Source: Montifringilla adamsi (Eukaryota; Chordata; Aves; Passeriformes; Passeridae). From it: a DNA stretch of 64,000 bases. Below, piece by piece: positions 11,113 through 24,600 of this stretch. The DNA lies in assembly GCA_017590115.1 (NCBI GenBank), contig JAGGNK010008781.1, forward strand, positions 7,233,371-7,297,370, written 5' to 3'. Under the pieces are notes generated by a model, which was not told the DNA's origin, did no database searches, and worked only from the letters and a program-made list of their open reading frames with translations. Both the position numbers and the translations under genes were made by a program. Within the stretch, counting starts at the first letter, position 1. Each line of letters begins with the position of its first letter.

Positions 11113-14100
11113 GCAGAAAGCTTTTGCAGAAACTTTAAAACCACCAAGCAGCCAGCCTGGCAATTTCCTCTTCCCCTGAGCCTTTTGGGCTTTGGACCTG
11201 CAGGGTTCAACCTCGCCTTTAAACTCAAAAGTTTTCTACAGTTCCCTTTCAGGTATCTGCAGTGTCTGTATGCTCTTGTGAACTAATGCTGAAGGAGCCG
11301 AAAATGGATGTTGGGTTATGATAACATTGATAAATTACTGAGTCTTTAGCTAGTTTAGGCCATCTTGTTAATGGTTTAAATGATGTTCCTGCTTGCTTTG
11401 TCACAAATGTGGAGTGATTCACTGAAGTCATCAGTGTGACTGAGAACAGAATGGCCAAAGATGGCCATGGGCAGCCTGAGGCTGTGTGCCAAATATAATT
11501 AAAGCCTTTGATTAAATGTATGTCACAGTTTACTCTTTATTTAGGTATTATTAAAAAAAAATCCAAAACATAAACCAACCAAAGAAAAACAAAACAAAAC
11601 CCCAACTGCTTCTTTTTTAAGCTACTAAATTACTAGATGGAGAGAATATTTTTTATCCGTAGTTGTGGTGACTGGGAAATGCTGTGGAAAACCATCAGAG
11701 TTCATTTTAAGGACTTAATCTAAAATGCTAGCACAGGGCATTTTTGCAATACTGTTGTTAAAGAGTGTAAAGAACTGTAGTGTCTGTGTTTCCAACCCAT
11801 CTGATTAGCTCTTCCTTTTTGCAGTCTTATTTTCATATGTAACTATTTAAAATACAAAAAACCTGCTCTAGAATAAATTTTCTACACAGAGACCTTAATT
11901 CTGTCTTCAGAAGGGACTGCAAAACAGCTTCAAGTTTTGGTTTGAAGAGGACAGTAATTACCATGAAAATGGGTAGATTGTGCAGGCAGTTATCAGTCTG
12001 GTACATCATGGCAAACCACATTTCTGCCTTCTGGATGAGAGAATGACATGTTAAGCTGGTACCTTCTGAGCAAGAGTTTGTAATATGCAGCATGAAATAC
12101 AGCACAAATCATCTGGAAAATCCACAAACCAAAACAGAATCTAAGAAATGAAAAATGGTTAATACTGGGTCTTTCTTTCCTGCATTTGAGTCTTTGTTTT
12201 CCTTTCCAATAACTACAGCATGAAATTATGGTCACAGTACCAACCTTAACTCGATCTGTTTTCCTGGCTGTTTTCGTTCTGTTATAAATGTCATGGTAAT
12301 TAATTTTTTTTTTCATAAACCAGAGGAGGTTTTTTTATCCCTTTAAAATGTAGTTGATTCCTACCTAAATGAAGCTGCTGGGAGAAAACATAGGTCATTC
12401 ATTCAGTTGTGACCTATATGCAGTGACATGTACCTTCCTCTGTCCTTTGTTTCTAATGTAAGCAGTGCTGTCACCAGACTGTCCTTGTTCTCATCCTGTC
12501 ATATGACAACTTAGATGAAATGGAGTTGACTGATACTAGATGTAGCAAGATGGAAGCTGTGTTGGTATACAAATTAAAAATCCCCTGAACTTACTGAAAT
12601 TCCTAGTGGTGTCAGCCTTTAGAAAGTGTCTGCTTTGCTGTATTGTTCTTCAGCCTTGTGATCCTTTAGACCTCTTTTTAATACTGGCTTCTTAAATAAA
12701 GAAGACACCTAAAATCGTCCTCCATTTATACAACAATTCCCTATTGAGGCAACCTGGCTTTGTCTCCATTTCTGAACTTGCAGTATGGGAGCAAGAAGAT
12801 TGTCAAAACCATGTTCATGGCAATGTTAGAAATACCTGGGTGGATGTGTCCCACTACAGTCATGCAACCATTTTGGAGCAAGTACGGATGTTTTGAAAGG
12901 GCTCCTGTAACTTCTCAAATACATTTAAAAATTAAGATAACGCTAACAGGAAAAGATTTCAAAATGTATCTCGGAGATAGAATGTTCTGTTTGCATTTGT
13001 GTGGATTAAAATTACAACTGTAGGGCACTCTGACACATCCCAGTGTGCTGTGCTTTAGTTCTCCCACTTAGCTTGTTTATTTGCTGCATGAAATTCACAG
13101 AAGAACAATAAAATATCCTTGGCATGGAAGCCCCTGTATGAATACAGGCTCTCTAATTCGGAGAATTGCCATGGGTGATGGTGGTGCTTTTGCCTATATG
13201 GTTAGCTGGGATTCTTGATTCATCTTGTGCCTTCTTGCTCTGTTGGGTTTATGGAAGTTACATATCACTGAAGCCATATGTTATGATCCCAGGCAGAGCT
13301 GTAAACCATTTCCTTTTTACTGCCTCTGAGAGCAGATCAATCTATAGAGCAGCACTAGTGATGGGGAATTTTTTAAGGGTAATGGGAGAAAATAAGAAAA
13401 GAGAGCTTGCCTGAGATACTATACTATTCCATCTTCCAAAGAATTAAATCCCTTCCTATTTATAAATTTTTTATTTCTCACCAAGAAGAAAGGTTTTCAC
13501 CCGACTTTTGCAGCTGGAAAAAAAAGATTAAGAATTTAAGGTTCATTTTTTAAAAAGAGGGGAAGGTTGTGATGTAGTCAGCAGTATGATACTAATGGAT
13601 AGAGTGTTTGTTGGCAGAATCTGGAAGTTCAGTATAACCTTAGGGATCTAATCCATAAGTCTTTTTTGGGTAATTAGTTCTTTTACTTCACATTGCCAAA
13701 TCTCAGCATTCAGAATTGTATGAGCTAGTAAAATATTGCAAGAGGCTAAGGGCACTTGAGATGTAATTTCCCTTAAAAAAAGTCTTTTAGCTTTGAGTCA
13801 AAACATTTTCAAAATTTACTTTACAACCAGAAGGGCTACAAGCATCTATTTTATATTTTAGAGGAAAAGCATGTTTTTAAATAACAACCTGACTCCTGCA
13901 GGTGGGACTTAAAAATTCAGCAGCACTAATCTTGCGTGGCTTGCACAAATACCTGCAGGTTTACAACATGAGAGACTTCTTATGTGAGTAAGAATTGGCA
14001 AGCCCATCCAGGAAGGTTTTCAGTTTCGTCCCTTTGCATGCAGGAGTAGCTCCTTCAGTGCCCTATGGATATAGGCTTTACACTGTTTTTTTCTTTGACA

Positions 14101-16132
14101 GGGTATAAAGGTCTGGCACATAGCCATGTGCATGGCTAAATTGAATGGTGCTGTTCTGTGCCAGCATGGCCTCAACAAAAGTGGAGCTATTTTAGTTTGT
14201 TAACTGAAGAAAAGTTGGACAAGGAGAAGGGGTGGGAGAGCAATGTACAAAAGTACAGGAGACTTGTACAAACCTCATTCCTTTTGCTTTGGCCTTTACG
14301 TGTTTTATTAATGGCCACTACAGTTGCCTCTGAATTATTCCCCTGTAGATAGAATACATCTTTTCCCTCCAGTGAAGCAAAGCACTTCAGCTAAACCTTT
14401 TGCAACATCTGCCATTGCCCTTGTCAAACTTTACAGCATTTATTTCTAAACAAACTAGGATGAGCTGGGTAAACTAGCTCTGCCCTGTTCTCTGCCCCTA
14501 AAGTAAAAAGCTTTAGCTCTAGTATACATCTGGAATGCTGACATTGGCAGTAGTAGGAAGGCTGAAATGAGGATTAAATAGGTCTGAAACATTTCTTGCA
14601 CTCTTAAATGTCTGTATAGAAGATGCCACTTTTTCAGGTTCCTCTGGTAAGATTGATACAAATTAACTGATAGTTATGGGGACACTGGAAGGATGTCTTA
14701 AAATTTTCAGGGAACCTAAAGCTGGGATGAAAAGATGGATGCAACTTTGTGCAAAGGTGCCTATTCTGATAATTAAAGACAATTCAATTGTACCTTTCTT
14801 CTTGGTGTATAGCTGGTCTCCCTGGCTCTGACTATGCCTGTTTTCCAGGGATAAGTCTCTAATTTGATGCCAGCATCTTTCAGTCCCTAATTACCATTGT
14901 TCAGCCACCAGCTGTTACAGTGTCGGATTTACTTATTGCTTTGGTTTGCTGCAGGAACCTCGTAGGAAAAGGGAGAACACCATTGCCTGTTGGCTGGTAT
15001 CTGCAAGCAGTGCTGGATTTTCAGCACTTGGGGCCTCAATCCCTCCCAGATCTGGTCAACAACTTCCATGGAAGGGCAGGGCTCTGGGTCAGGGCTGGCT
15101 GAGCATCTCCTCTTGCCCTGTTGTGGCTTCAGGGGGAAAAATATTTCAGGTTTAGTTAAGGTTGGTTTATACCTACCAACCTACATCTCTTTCTTTCAAG
15201 ACTTGATGTCTTAAAATATTTAATACATCACTTCCTGCAATTTTATGGAAAAGGCAGAAAGAAGGATCAGATCCTAGAATAAGAAGTATGGGAAGGCTCT
15301 CCTTTTTCCCAGGTATTTTATAGAGGTTCACAGCCTTGTTCAAATAGTGAATGTTAAGAACTAGGTGCTTCCAGTTTACTAGGAAGAGATGGATGTGAGA
15401 ACCGTGTTGAACCATGCTGTTCAGTCCCAATTTTTGTTGCAGAATGTGGTGGATGCAAGGCATAGCACACCTGGCATTCATTTTGGTAATGAGTGATTTA
15501 TCCAGGCAATCTGCTAATGAATGTGGGACAGGTTTGTGGGCAGGTGAATGGCTTTAAAAAATGAGGCCAGTTGCACTTTTTAGCTCCAAGCCTCACCGCA
15601 CCTGTGTAAGGTGCAAAAGGGAGGAGACGGTAATAGAAGATCATTATTCTCTGGTGTTGTTGCATTAGGGATGCCATCAGTCTCGAAGTGAAGTGCAAAA
15701 AGTAAGCAAGCGAGGTTTCCTTTCTTGTGCTTTCTTGCAGAGCTCCCTGTAATTCTGGAGGCAGCTGCGCTCTCCGGGCAGGCGCTGTGGGAAGGGCTCT
15801 GTGCCGCCGGAGCCGGCAGGTTACAGCTCTGAGAGACGCTGGGAACAGGCGGCTTCCCTCTTTGTCTCTGTAATCCATCAGGAGAGATCCGGGGGGGCGG
15901 GCCGGGAAGCGGGGGAACCCCCGGGGCTCCGGGCGCGCAGTCCCCGGCAGCCGGAGGGACTGCGCGGCGGCGCCGGGCACGGCCGAGGCTGCTCCGTCGC
16001 TCTCCCGCTGCCCGGCCCTGCCCCTCTCCCCGCTCCCCGGCGCGCCGGGCGTGGCCCGCTCCGGCTGCGGCTGCCCGTCAGTGCCGCCCCCCGCACGGAG
16101 CCTCCCGGCGCCGGGCAGCGGCGGCACAGCCA

Positions 16133-16138
16133 TGTGAG
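16133..16138 (+). promoter_or_regulatory. Start-stop upstream ORF in the candidate leader
   Basis: ATGTGA is a start codon followed directly by a stop, in the context GCCATGT with G at -3. Start-stop elements are a known class of upstream ORF that holds ribosomes and lowers downstream translation. It matters only if the CpG-island transcript begins upstream of 16133, which the sequence alone cannot show. Confidence 0.35.
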
Positions 16139-16211
16139 AGCGGCGCGGACGCGTCCCCTGCCGGAGCCGCGGCGGTGCCGGTCCTGCCGGCGGAGCGGGG
16201 CTTTTCCCTGG

Positions 16212-16426
16212 ATGGGCTCAGTCCGTAGGGAGGCTGCGGAGGGGCTCTGGGGCGCCGAGGGTGCCGGTCCGGGTACAAAAGGAGCAAGCTTCGCCGGGGG
16301 AGGAGGCTGCGGAGGCTGTCAGAGCGGCAGGCTGGGTCCGCGGAGGGGCTGCGGGCAGCCGGAGGTGTTCCGTGCTGGGCACAGCGGGACCTGCACCTCG
16401 CATAAATGCCTGCGGAACTCAAACAG
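16212..16426 (+). promoter_or_regulatory. Overlapping upstream reading frame in the candidate leader
   Basis: The ATG at 16212 opens a frame that stays open past the donor at 16427 and overlaps the MPAELKQ start at 16406 in a different frame. If the transcript includes 16212, this frame would compete with the short ARVCF start. If transcription begins downstream of 16214, it has no effect. The encoded Gly/Arg-rich peptide resembles no protein I know. Confidence 0.3.
16406..16426 (+). CDS. ARVCF: Candidate alternative first coding exon of ARVCF (MPAELKQ)
   Basis: ATG CCT GCG GAA CTC AAA CAG is followed at once by GTTAGT, a usable splice donor, at the 3' side of the CpG island. The seven codons end in phase 0 on Gln, just as the upstream coding exon ends in phase 0 on Gln72. 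Either exon could therefore splice to the same downstream ARVCF exon without a frame change. The product would lack the N-terminal coiled coil but keep everything downstream. The start context is weak (T at -3), and the exon's 5' end is not defined. The position, strand, phase and island are visible in the sequence; use as a coding exon is inference. The alternative is that this segment is noncoding leader. Confidence 0.5.
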
Positions 16427-19400
16427 GTTAGTGCGAAACTTGTGTCCTTCCCCTCGGGCTCTGCGGCCGCGTGTGCGGGTCCTGGTGGCGTGGAGAAAGC
16501 TGTCAGCGCTGGAAGGGGTTGTTTACTTGTGTTTTCGTTTTTAGCTGAGAACTAAGAGCAAAAGCTGAGCTGCTCTTTCTAGCAGAGCGTTCGAGAGAGA
16601 ATCTGCTTTTGTCTCTGTTGTGTTAACTGGTGAAACACCCAAAAAAGCAAGCCATTGTGTTCTTTGACCTTCTTGTCCTGCTCAATAAATCCAGGGAGCT
16701 CTTTGACATGAACAGCTAGAAATAGTGCTTTTAAAAGAGAAAGCTTTGCTATTGTGCTTTTGTTCAGTGTTTGCTTTTCCCATACTGTGTTCCCTAGCTT
16801 TCTCTTTGATTTTGTTGCTGGACATACCAGAGAAATAACGGTGGTTTTTCACTCTAAATGTTATCTTAAACATAAAGTTCTTCTTGGCTGTCGTCTTAGT
16901 AGTTATAATGGACTTACAGCTTAGTGCAAAAATATTTCAAATATTATTCTTTACTTTCAAGTGTCATTGGGTATTCCAGGGCAAAGCTGTTGCAGACTAG
17001 ATTTAAATGAATAGAGATCATACAGATTCCTATAATTCATAGGTGCTTTTCGTGGGTAACCTCCTTTTCCTACCTTGTATGCCTCAGGAAACCTGATAAA
17101 TTCAGGTGGTGGCAGGGTAGAGCTGCTTCTCCAACTAGGATGAGGTTGTGCCTTTTTCTTAATCCTCTTTTTTCTCCTCTGCCTTTGTAATTTAAAACAG
17201 AGTACTGTAGAATAAGAGAATGCCACAGTAATGCATCACTGATAATACATCCCTGAATTTGTTTGGGCTCATTGCACTGGGGTTGTTAGAGTTTCTCTGG
17301 CTTGGTTTAATACCCTGTGTTTTGCCCACCCATCTCAGTAACAGAAGGCTGAATCATTTCATGATGCAAATAGGATGCTGATTCCCTCGAGGGGAAAGTA
17401 GCCCTTTCAGCTGGGTCCTCCAGTGAGCATTTCTTTGTCTGTAGGATTCCCTGGAATCACGGTCCTGCCTGCTGGAGGTGGCTGAATGCTGGTTTGTTTG
17501 GGTACTTGTTTGTGTGTCGTGCTTCCTGTGGGCGTCTTTGGAAGGGATTTGATTTGTCTGTGGTGCTGTTCATGTTGTCTGACCCACAGTTACTGTACCT
17601 GTCAAATTATATGCACTGGATCGTTGAGTTTTAGATAGATTGATGTAGTTAGCAGCTCCAAGAGATTTTGGTTTTGTCTGTGTTTTTGTAATACATAAAG
17701 GAAAAAGCTGGAGGTAAGGAGCAGAATGCTAGCAGCAAAAAAAAAAGGTGTATTTCATGTCTTTTGACCCATGCAGTACAGCTGTGTTCGTGTCTTCTGG
17801 GTTTTCAGTGTTGATAGGCGGAAAAGCGTGAGTGAGAGTGGAAGGTGTTAGTTAATCACTTTAGGTCATGCTTTTCAGTTAGCTTGTAAATTCTTCTTTC
17901 ATATCAAAACAAAAAAAGTCATGGTTTTAATTTTCACACTGTCTGTCATAGCTGAGGATTAGACAGAGATGTGGTATTTTATCTCTTCTGTTGGAGTAAT
18001 TGTTCTGGATTCATTCTGAGGTCTTTTCACAGAATTAACTGTTCAATCTGGTAGCACAGCAGTTTATTAGAGAATGCTTTGCTTAATGAAAGGTGGTAGT
18101 TTTAAGCCATGAGTTGTCAGAAAAATCTACTGTGCAGTTACAGGGCCTCTAGAAAGTAATTCTTCAGCTGTAATGATCACAATTAAGTAAAACTAAACCA
18201 AATGAATAAATGACTTTGAGGTGGATGGCAAGTCTATACAATCCATCCAGAGAAAGATAGGAGAGATACTACAATGGACTTCTGCCACATTAAGTGAAGG
18301 CCTGTTGTGTTTAGATAAGGACAGCTGTGAAATAGTAATTAAAAAGAATGAAGAATAACTTCTAATCATGGTTTTGCTGGGAATAGTTTCCTGAAGTTCT
18401 GGGCCACAAAAGCAGCATTGTACTTGAGAGCACTGGTAGAGGAACCAAATGCTGAAAACCAGAAATGTGGCCATAATGTTGGGGGTGGGTGTCACCTTCT
18501 CGAGTCTTCCCTTGGCCATTCCCCTTCCTGCTCATGAGGGAGGAAGGCTGTTGAAGTTTGTGCTGAGTATCTGCAGTCTGCAGGGCCTTGAAAGTAAAGA
18601 GTTTATGAAACTGAGAAGGATCTTGAAGTCTGGAACTCTTAAAATATATGCTCATGCAGTATCACATAGAGCTTTGATCTGGATCTGAAACCTAAAGTGC
18701 TGGCTTGCCTCAGGGCCATGAAGTTGTGAAGGGGAAAGGAGTCACTTAAAGTGACTTTTGCCAAAAGCTCTTCAGTTCTCTCTTGCTTAAGAAAATACTT
18801 TATTAGCATTCTGGATTCAGGCACTGACCTCAGTAAAGCTGGCCTTCCTCAGCACTTTGTTCCTGAAGCATTTCACTAGATGATCCTGATGTGAGGGAGT
18901 ATGAAATTGTAGATCTGGCAAGATGAAAAAGCAGTTAATGCATTAGTGACATCCCTGCTGTGAGTCCATACCAGTGATGGAAAGCTTGTGGAAGAAGTGT
19001 TCATGGAGGTGCAGCATGAATAGAATCATCATCAAGCAATTGGTCAAGTCATATTAGAAAAACCAAATAAGAAGGGAGTGTGAGGTTTGGCATGGATATC
19101 TGTAGGGATTCACCCAAGGGTTCTCACATATGACAGGCCTGAAACAGGTCTCATATGCTCTACTGCCTTGGAGTGAAGAGGTGTAGCAGTCTGCAATATT
19201 GAGTCCTCCTTGCTCCCCCAAGCATTCCCTTTGGCAGCAGGCGTGACCTCTGTGGCAGAGCTGGGCAAAGGGAGTGTGGTTTGGGACTCGCTGGGGTGTT
19301 GAACCATGTACAGGAGCAACTGAATGGCTCTGCCACAGAGGCAGTAATTCTCTAGAGGATGGTGGATTTTTGAACTCTTTGGGCAGTTAATGCCCAATTC

Positions 19401-19803
19401 AGGTGTGGAACATCAGCTCAGATGCCAGAGTGTGCCTTTACCTCTCTGGAGGAACTTGCACAGCTCAGTCCTTCAGCATAACCAGGAAGCCTTGGAGCGG
19501 CAGGAGGACACCTGTGTAAGATGTGGAAATGGAAGTGTTCTGTTTTTGAAAATGCCTCAGTAGGAACTGTGGTTCTTTAACAGTGCTGTTGGAGGTGTGA
19601 GGCCTATAATGTCCATTTTGTGTGAGTGCACAGCTTTGTAACAGCATGGACATAACAAGCAAAGCATTCCAGCAATTGCACTTCCCAAGGCTGTGCTACT
19701 TAACCACCTGTCCCCAAGGTCTGGAGCTGTTGTACATGGAGCATCAGGCTGGCTGCAATTTAAGTTACATTGCAGTTACTAAAAATAAAAACATAAAAAT
19801 ATG

Positions 19804-19860
19804 TTTTGGTGGTTTTGTTGGTGTAGGTGTGGGGGTTTTTTTTTGGTTTTTTTTTTTTTT
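19804..19860. repeat. G/T-rich low-complexity tract
   Basis: The + strand is almost pure G and T, with TTTTGGTGG-like words passing into GGGGG and long T runs. It is simple sequence, similar in style to the tracts near 60.6 and 62.5 kb. Confidence 0.8.
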
Positions 19861-21643
19861 AACAAATTCTAAAAACAGATGTGTGCACTCAAGGTCTTTC
19901 TAAATGTAGAAATACTGATTAAGGAAGATAAAATGGAGAAAAAAGCATGTTAAATAATCACATTTGAAACTGGATGGACTGGATGTTTATAACAAGGCTG
20001 CTCACAAACGTTGAATTGCAAACACTTTTTTCCCAGGAGTTCATTCCTGCCACTAAATTAAGGTTTGATTCAGTAGGAGTAGGATCAAGGCCACTGGGGA
20101 AGTTCTGTCCTTGCATTTGAGTGTTAAAATAACAAGGCATTTCACTGAATATAAGGATTTTAGCATATTCTTAGCATGTCTTTACCTGTTCCTGCCTCTG
20201 TTCCTCAGTTGCTCTAAATTATTTCATCTGTGCTACCAAAATTCTGTAGCTGTAATGCAGAGAAACTTCTAAAAAGGTCCTGCTTCAGACTGCACCACTG
20301 CCTCTTCTCCTTTGTGGAAATATTTGTCGATATTGCGGTGTGAGATGGGAGGTTCAGCCATAGGGTTCAGAAAATCCTGTTCTTTGATGCTGCTGGCTGT
20401 TGGGTTTGCCAAAATGTGCAACAAGGTAACGCACTCATGTTTGGGAACCATTCTGGGGACAGAACCAGTGAACTGATGCAGCTGAAAAACTGAAGCAAAC
20501 CTTAAAGCTCCATGAAAAGAGGAACGGCCTCCTGAACCAGGCTGTTTGTGGCCCTTGGAAGGGTTGTACCTTCCTCCTGGGCCTGAAACAGGGAGGAGAA
20601 GTGGCTCTGTATGAAGTTCTTGGGAGAAAGAAAAGGGCAGGATATGACCAGGAGCGTGTGGGCAGGAGCTCATGTGATGGCTCTGCTGGTGAAACAAGGT
20701 GACAGTGCAGTACAAAACCTCAGTGCCTTGGCCTGGGAGCTCTGTATACATTTGTTTTGCTCAGATCTTCCCAAGGACAGACCAGAGCGAAAACAAGACT
20801 GTATTCTTCAGGTGTTTTTAAAACCACTGTTGTTTCAGTAGCACGTGAGCAGTGAAACACAGGATTTTGCTAGTAGGTTTTCTTTGGTTTTGTTTTTCCA
20901 GTGGAGGTTTGAAGAGTCAATGGAGTCCCTGAAATAAATCCTGAGACTAGAGAGAGTGTTTCTCTCTCATATTTCAAATTCCTGGATAAAAGGGAAGCTG
21001 AAATTCAAACATTGATAGTTTTAAATGTCGCTGTGTCCTTTGTGTCTTCTGTCTCTCATTAAGTTGCAGCCAGACTTTGGGACCTTTTTTTTAATTTGCC
21101 TTTATACTTAAGAATGAGCAACTCTGACTATACCTGAGAGAAGCCAGATGAGCAACACTTGCTTTCTTAGGGCAGCATAATCTTTTGTGTCTAAGATTCT
21201 GCCACCCACCAGTTGATGAACAGAATCCTTTCTGTTGTATTAAGGGGTGAAAACTCCGTGAGCTCGGTGCTCCCTCTGCACTGCAATAATGTGAAAACCC
21301 ATAACTTCCAGTGGTGTTCTGTGCCTCTTTGATGAGTCAGGCCCACACCTGCTTACAGCAGGAGATTGACATACCAGAGTTTTCCCTTTTATCCAATCCC
21401 ACACATCTGTCCTTAGCATCACAACTCCTCGGTGTTCAAAAAGAATTGTTTTAACTAAACTTGAAGTATTTTTGAGCTTTGGAATTTCTGCCTCTACCAG
21501 CTAAATCACTTGGCGCAGTTCTGAACTTTCATTTTCAGTAAAACTTTCTCAGCGAGACTATTGTAGTGTTCAGAGAGTTGTTCCTGAAAGTCTGTAATGA
21601 AACCAGAGTCAGGGCTTATTTTTGTACTGTAGAGACTGTATTT

Positions 21644-21690
21644 TTGTGTGTGTTTATATATATGTGTGTGGGTATAAAAATACATATGTG
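21644..21690. repeat. TG/TA dinucleotide microsatellite
   Basis: Imperfect (TG)n passes into (TA)n and back to (TG)n, with only short uninterrupted runs. It is a degraded microsatellite. Confidence 0.8.
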
Positions 21691-24600
21691 GAGATGAGAG
21701 GCTGATTTAATTTAAGTAGCATTACTCTGGATGTGTGTAGTGTAAGACTGATCAGAAGAATCATCTAGAATGTTCAGAAGTCCTTTCAGAGTACAAGCTT
21801 GTAATTGATTAAGGAGCTGATGAAAGAGATGCAGCACAGTTTGTTAATGGACGGCAGAGCCCTGAGATATAAACAGGTCCTGTGTGTGACCAGGATCATT
21901 CTGCTGTTTGAATTGTAAACTTTTGGAAATTATTTTAGTAAGTTTTGCATCTGAAGATAATTTGCATCCTCTCTTTAGATATGATTCTCAGGTGAATTTG
22001 CTGTTAAGGGAATAAAGACCCTTTTGGCTCCTGGCCATGGCAGTGAGTGGGCCTTGGCTGCTTGGGTGTGTGATACTTTACAAAGACACAAATCAGTGTC
22101 TGTACCAGAGTTATGCAGAGATGAGAGCTCCAGATTTGAATAAGATAAAGTCACTTGTTTAAGGAGTTCAATACAGGCCTTTGAAAGTATGTTAATTCCA
22201 AGCAGCTCTGGAGAAAGGATTGATAGAGAAACTGGTATGAAAGATTATATATGGGGCTTTACACAGTACTGCACTGTAGTAATGTGAAACATTTGTTTTT
22301 GAGGGACAAAATTACTTATTTACAGAGCAGATTATGTGGGTGGCTAGATTTCTCCATCAGCACCTCCCTGAATCCTTGTTAATCACTGATAAACCAAACT
22401 AATTCTTGATATTGAAATGGTATCTGGAACTTCTTTTATGGCACCCAGTGTCTCTTATATTGGCATAAATTCTGTTGAACAGCTGCTTTGGTTCTGCATC
22501 AGGTCATGCTGATGTTCTCCCAGGCACCTTCTTGGTGTGACCTTCTTGCCTTACTGTGGCATCCAGAGTGGCCATTCCTAAGTCATGGAAATGTAGGAAC
22601 TGGAGGTGTGCATAGTGCCTTGGTTTACTTGTGCCTGGAAGCTCTCAGTGCTATGATTGAGGCTTCAGAAGGGCTTGCATCCTTTGTATGCTGTTCCAGA
22701 TGGACCCACTGGCTGATTTGCAAACAGAAGGGAAGCAAAGTTCTGGTTTCCTCCCCAGGAGAGGGGACAGTGGCAGGGTGCCTCCTGATGCTTGTGGTTG
22801 GGTGAAGTTAACCACACTGTTTTCTGGATGAAATTTCAGTCAAGTGGTCATGGAGAAAGCCTGTCCTTGCCTTCTAGCACTGCCAGGCAAGTCAGTAGAT
22901 ACTTTTAAATATTTGGCAGCTTTCTGAGGTGTGCTGGTTATGGTTTAATTCACTTCTGCAGGGTGATTGTGTCCCAGCACTAAGAGTGTCAGAACCTGAT
23001 CCTGCAGCTCCTGTCTCTGTTTTTCAGTAATATTTTTTTTCACCCATGTGCTTTAATAATCTTATTATACTTTCCAGTTTTTCATTCTCCTCTTTGACCA
23101 GCAGGAGTAGTCTGTATTTCTGACTATAGTATGTTTACAAGAATTATAAAAAAAATGTATTCCTCTCATTAGCCTATGTAAATGTGAGTACGTGTGTGCT
23201 AGATGAGGAACAGGTCACATTTGTCCTTAGCGATTTCATGTCATCTGGGCAATTCTTTCAGCCAAGACATGTTATTTTATTACCTGAGGTTAGAATGCAT
23301 CTTGGTCGTGGTGACACATTTATCTTATATTTTATGATGCAGTCTTATCACATCTCATTTCTTTTTTCTTTCCTATTCAGCTTTTCATCTGTCAGTGACA
23401 GCCATGACACTGGGTAGTGGCACAGTAATACCAGGGCTGTGTATTGGTGCCCACTGTTGGCAGTTTTTAAGGGTAGTACTTTGTTTCTAAGGTAAAATAT
23501 TCATTTTAGCAGGTTGTTTCTGGAGGGGAGAGCCATTTGTAATTACATCAAAACCAGCAGCCATCAGTCATTTTAGATGTAGGAGATGGCAAAAAAGACT
23601 TACTTGGATAATGTTCAGGAAATATGAAGCAAACAGAAAGTGACACTGCACCCACCCTTCTTGCACTGCAAGGAGTGCAAAGAAGCACTAATTGATTTTT
23701 TTATGTACTGGTGATGGACCTTCATATTTACAGTTGTAGCTTTTATATTTTAACATACAGAAATTATCTTCCATCAGCTGTATGAAAAAACAAAGTGAGA
23801 GGGAGAACATTGTTCAGTTCATTGCTGAAAAAGTTGTGACCCTTCTTAATATGTTAGATTTAAAAATTTATTTTTCCCTGCCATGTCTTCAAGGGCCAGA
23901 TCTTCAGAAAAAACTGCTACTATATAGGTAACCAGGATTGAGGGACAGATTTTCAGACCTTTAATCTAGTATGCACCAGCTGCAGATATTATTAGAGATC
24001 AATTACAAGGTGCTGTGTCAATCTGCTGAATAATTTGGAAAACCTGACTGCTGGTTTTGATGTGTAAATAGGAACTGAAGCATCTGCCTGCAGTTTCTCT
24101 AAATCTAGTGTGGCACACTGTTAATCCCGGAAGTTCTTCTTCTTCTTGGTCTTTGAGACTCCAGTCAGATCATCTTTGTTTCATTTACATGGGATCAGTT
24201 TTATTTTTCTTTTTCCCACAAAGCTGACACTTCAAAATTTCAGCTTAACAGTGCCAGCGCAAACTTTACAGTACTCAGATAAAATTTAATTTTCTTCCTT
24301 CGCTGCCTCCACCAAGAAGCATAGCAGATAATGTGTAACACCCATGCCTAGCTTGGCTGAATTCCAGAGCTCTTCCAGAAAAAGAGACACTGGTAAAATC
24401 AGCATCTGCCATGTAAATCGAGATAGTAAAGGAAGAGTCATGTCCACAGCAGCTGAAGTGCTGTGTATGCTTGCAGAAAGACCATGCAAATGTGTGGGTG
24501 TATTTCGTGAATTGTTGCTCTTTGGATTTTTTTGTTCCAAGAAACTTGGCTGAGGTACATTGTGTGGATACTGTTTTGGCAACTAGAATTGCAAAAATAT

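Larger units (their letters stand above)
3106..15764. other. ARVCF intron, first segment
   Basis: About 12.7 kb of AT-leaning intronic DNA with no recognisable exon, RNA gene or intact transposon. Open frames of 60-146 aa (for example 3671-4111 +, 4567-4893 +, 11993-12316 -) match no family I know and are of chance length. A short GC- and CpG-richer patch lies at about 11005-11165 and includes a CACGTG E-box. Local simple-sequence features are listed separately. Confidence 0.75.
15765..16500. promoter_or_regulatory. Intragenic CpG island, candidate alternative ARVCF promoter
   Basis: GC content rises sharply for about 0.7 kb, with dense CpG dinucleotides unlike anything else in the window. 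A GC box (GGGGGCGGG type) lies at about 15893-15902 and a NotI-type GCGGCCGC at 16463-16470. There is no strong TATA box; the nearest AT-rich element is TACAAAAG near 16274. In vertebrates an isolated unmethylated island of this kind usually marks a promoter. It lies about 12.7 kb downstream of the coiled-coil coding exon and ends in an ATG-containing segment with a splice donor on the gene's strand, which suggests an internal ARVCF promoter. Bidirectional or antisense initiation is possible. Long open frames across the island on both strands come from stop-codon depletion at high GC. Confidence 0.7.

Noticed and set aside
15801..16544. 247-codon open frame on +, with long overlapping frames on -
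   Set aside because: It lies in the CpG island, where stop codons are depleted by high GC. Frames are open on both strands at once, composition is Arg/Gly/Pro-biased, and no domain is recognisable.
20269..20751. 160-codon open frame on -
   Set aside because: No recognisable protein. By a rough stop-frequency estimate, a few frames this long are expected by chance in six frames of 64 kb.
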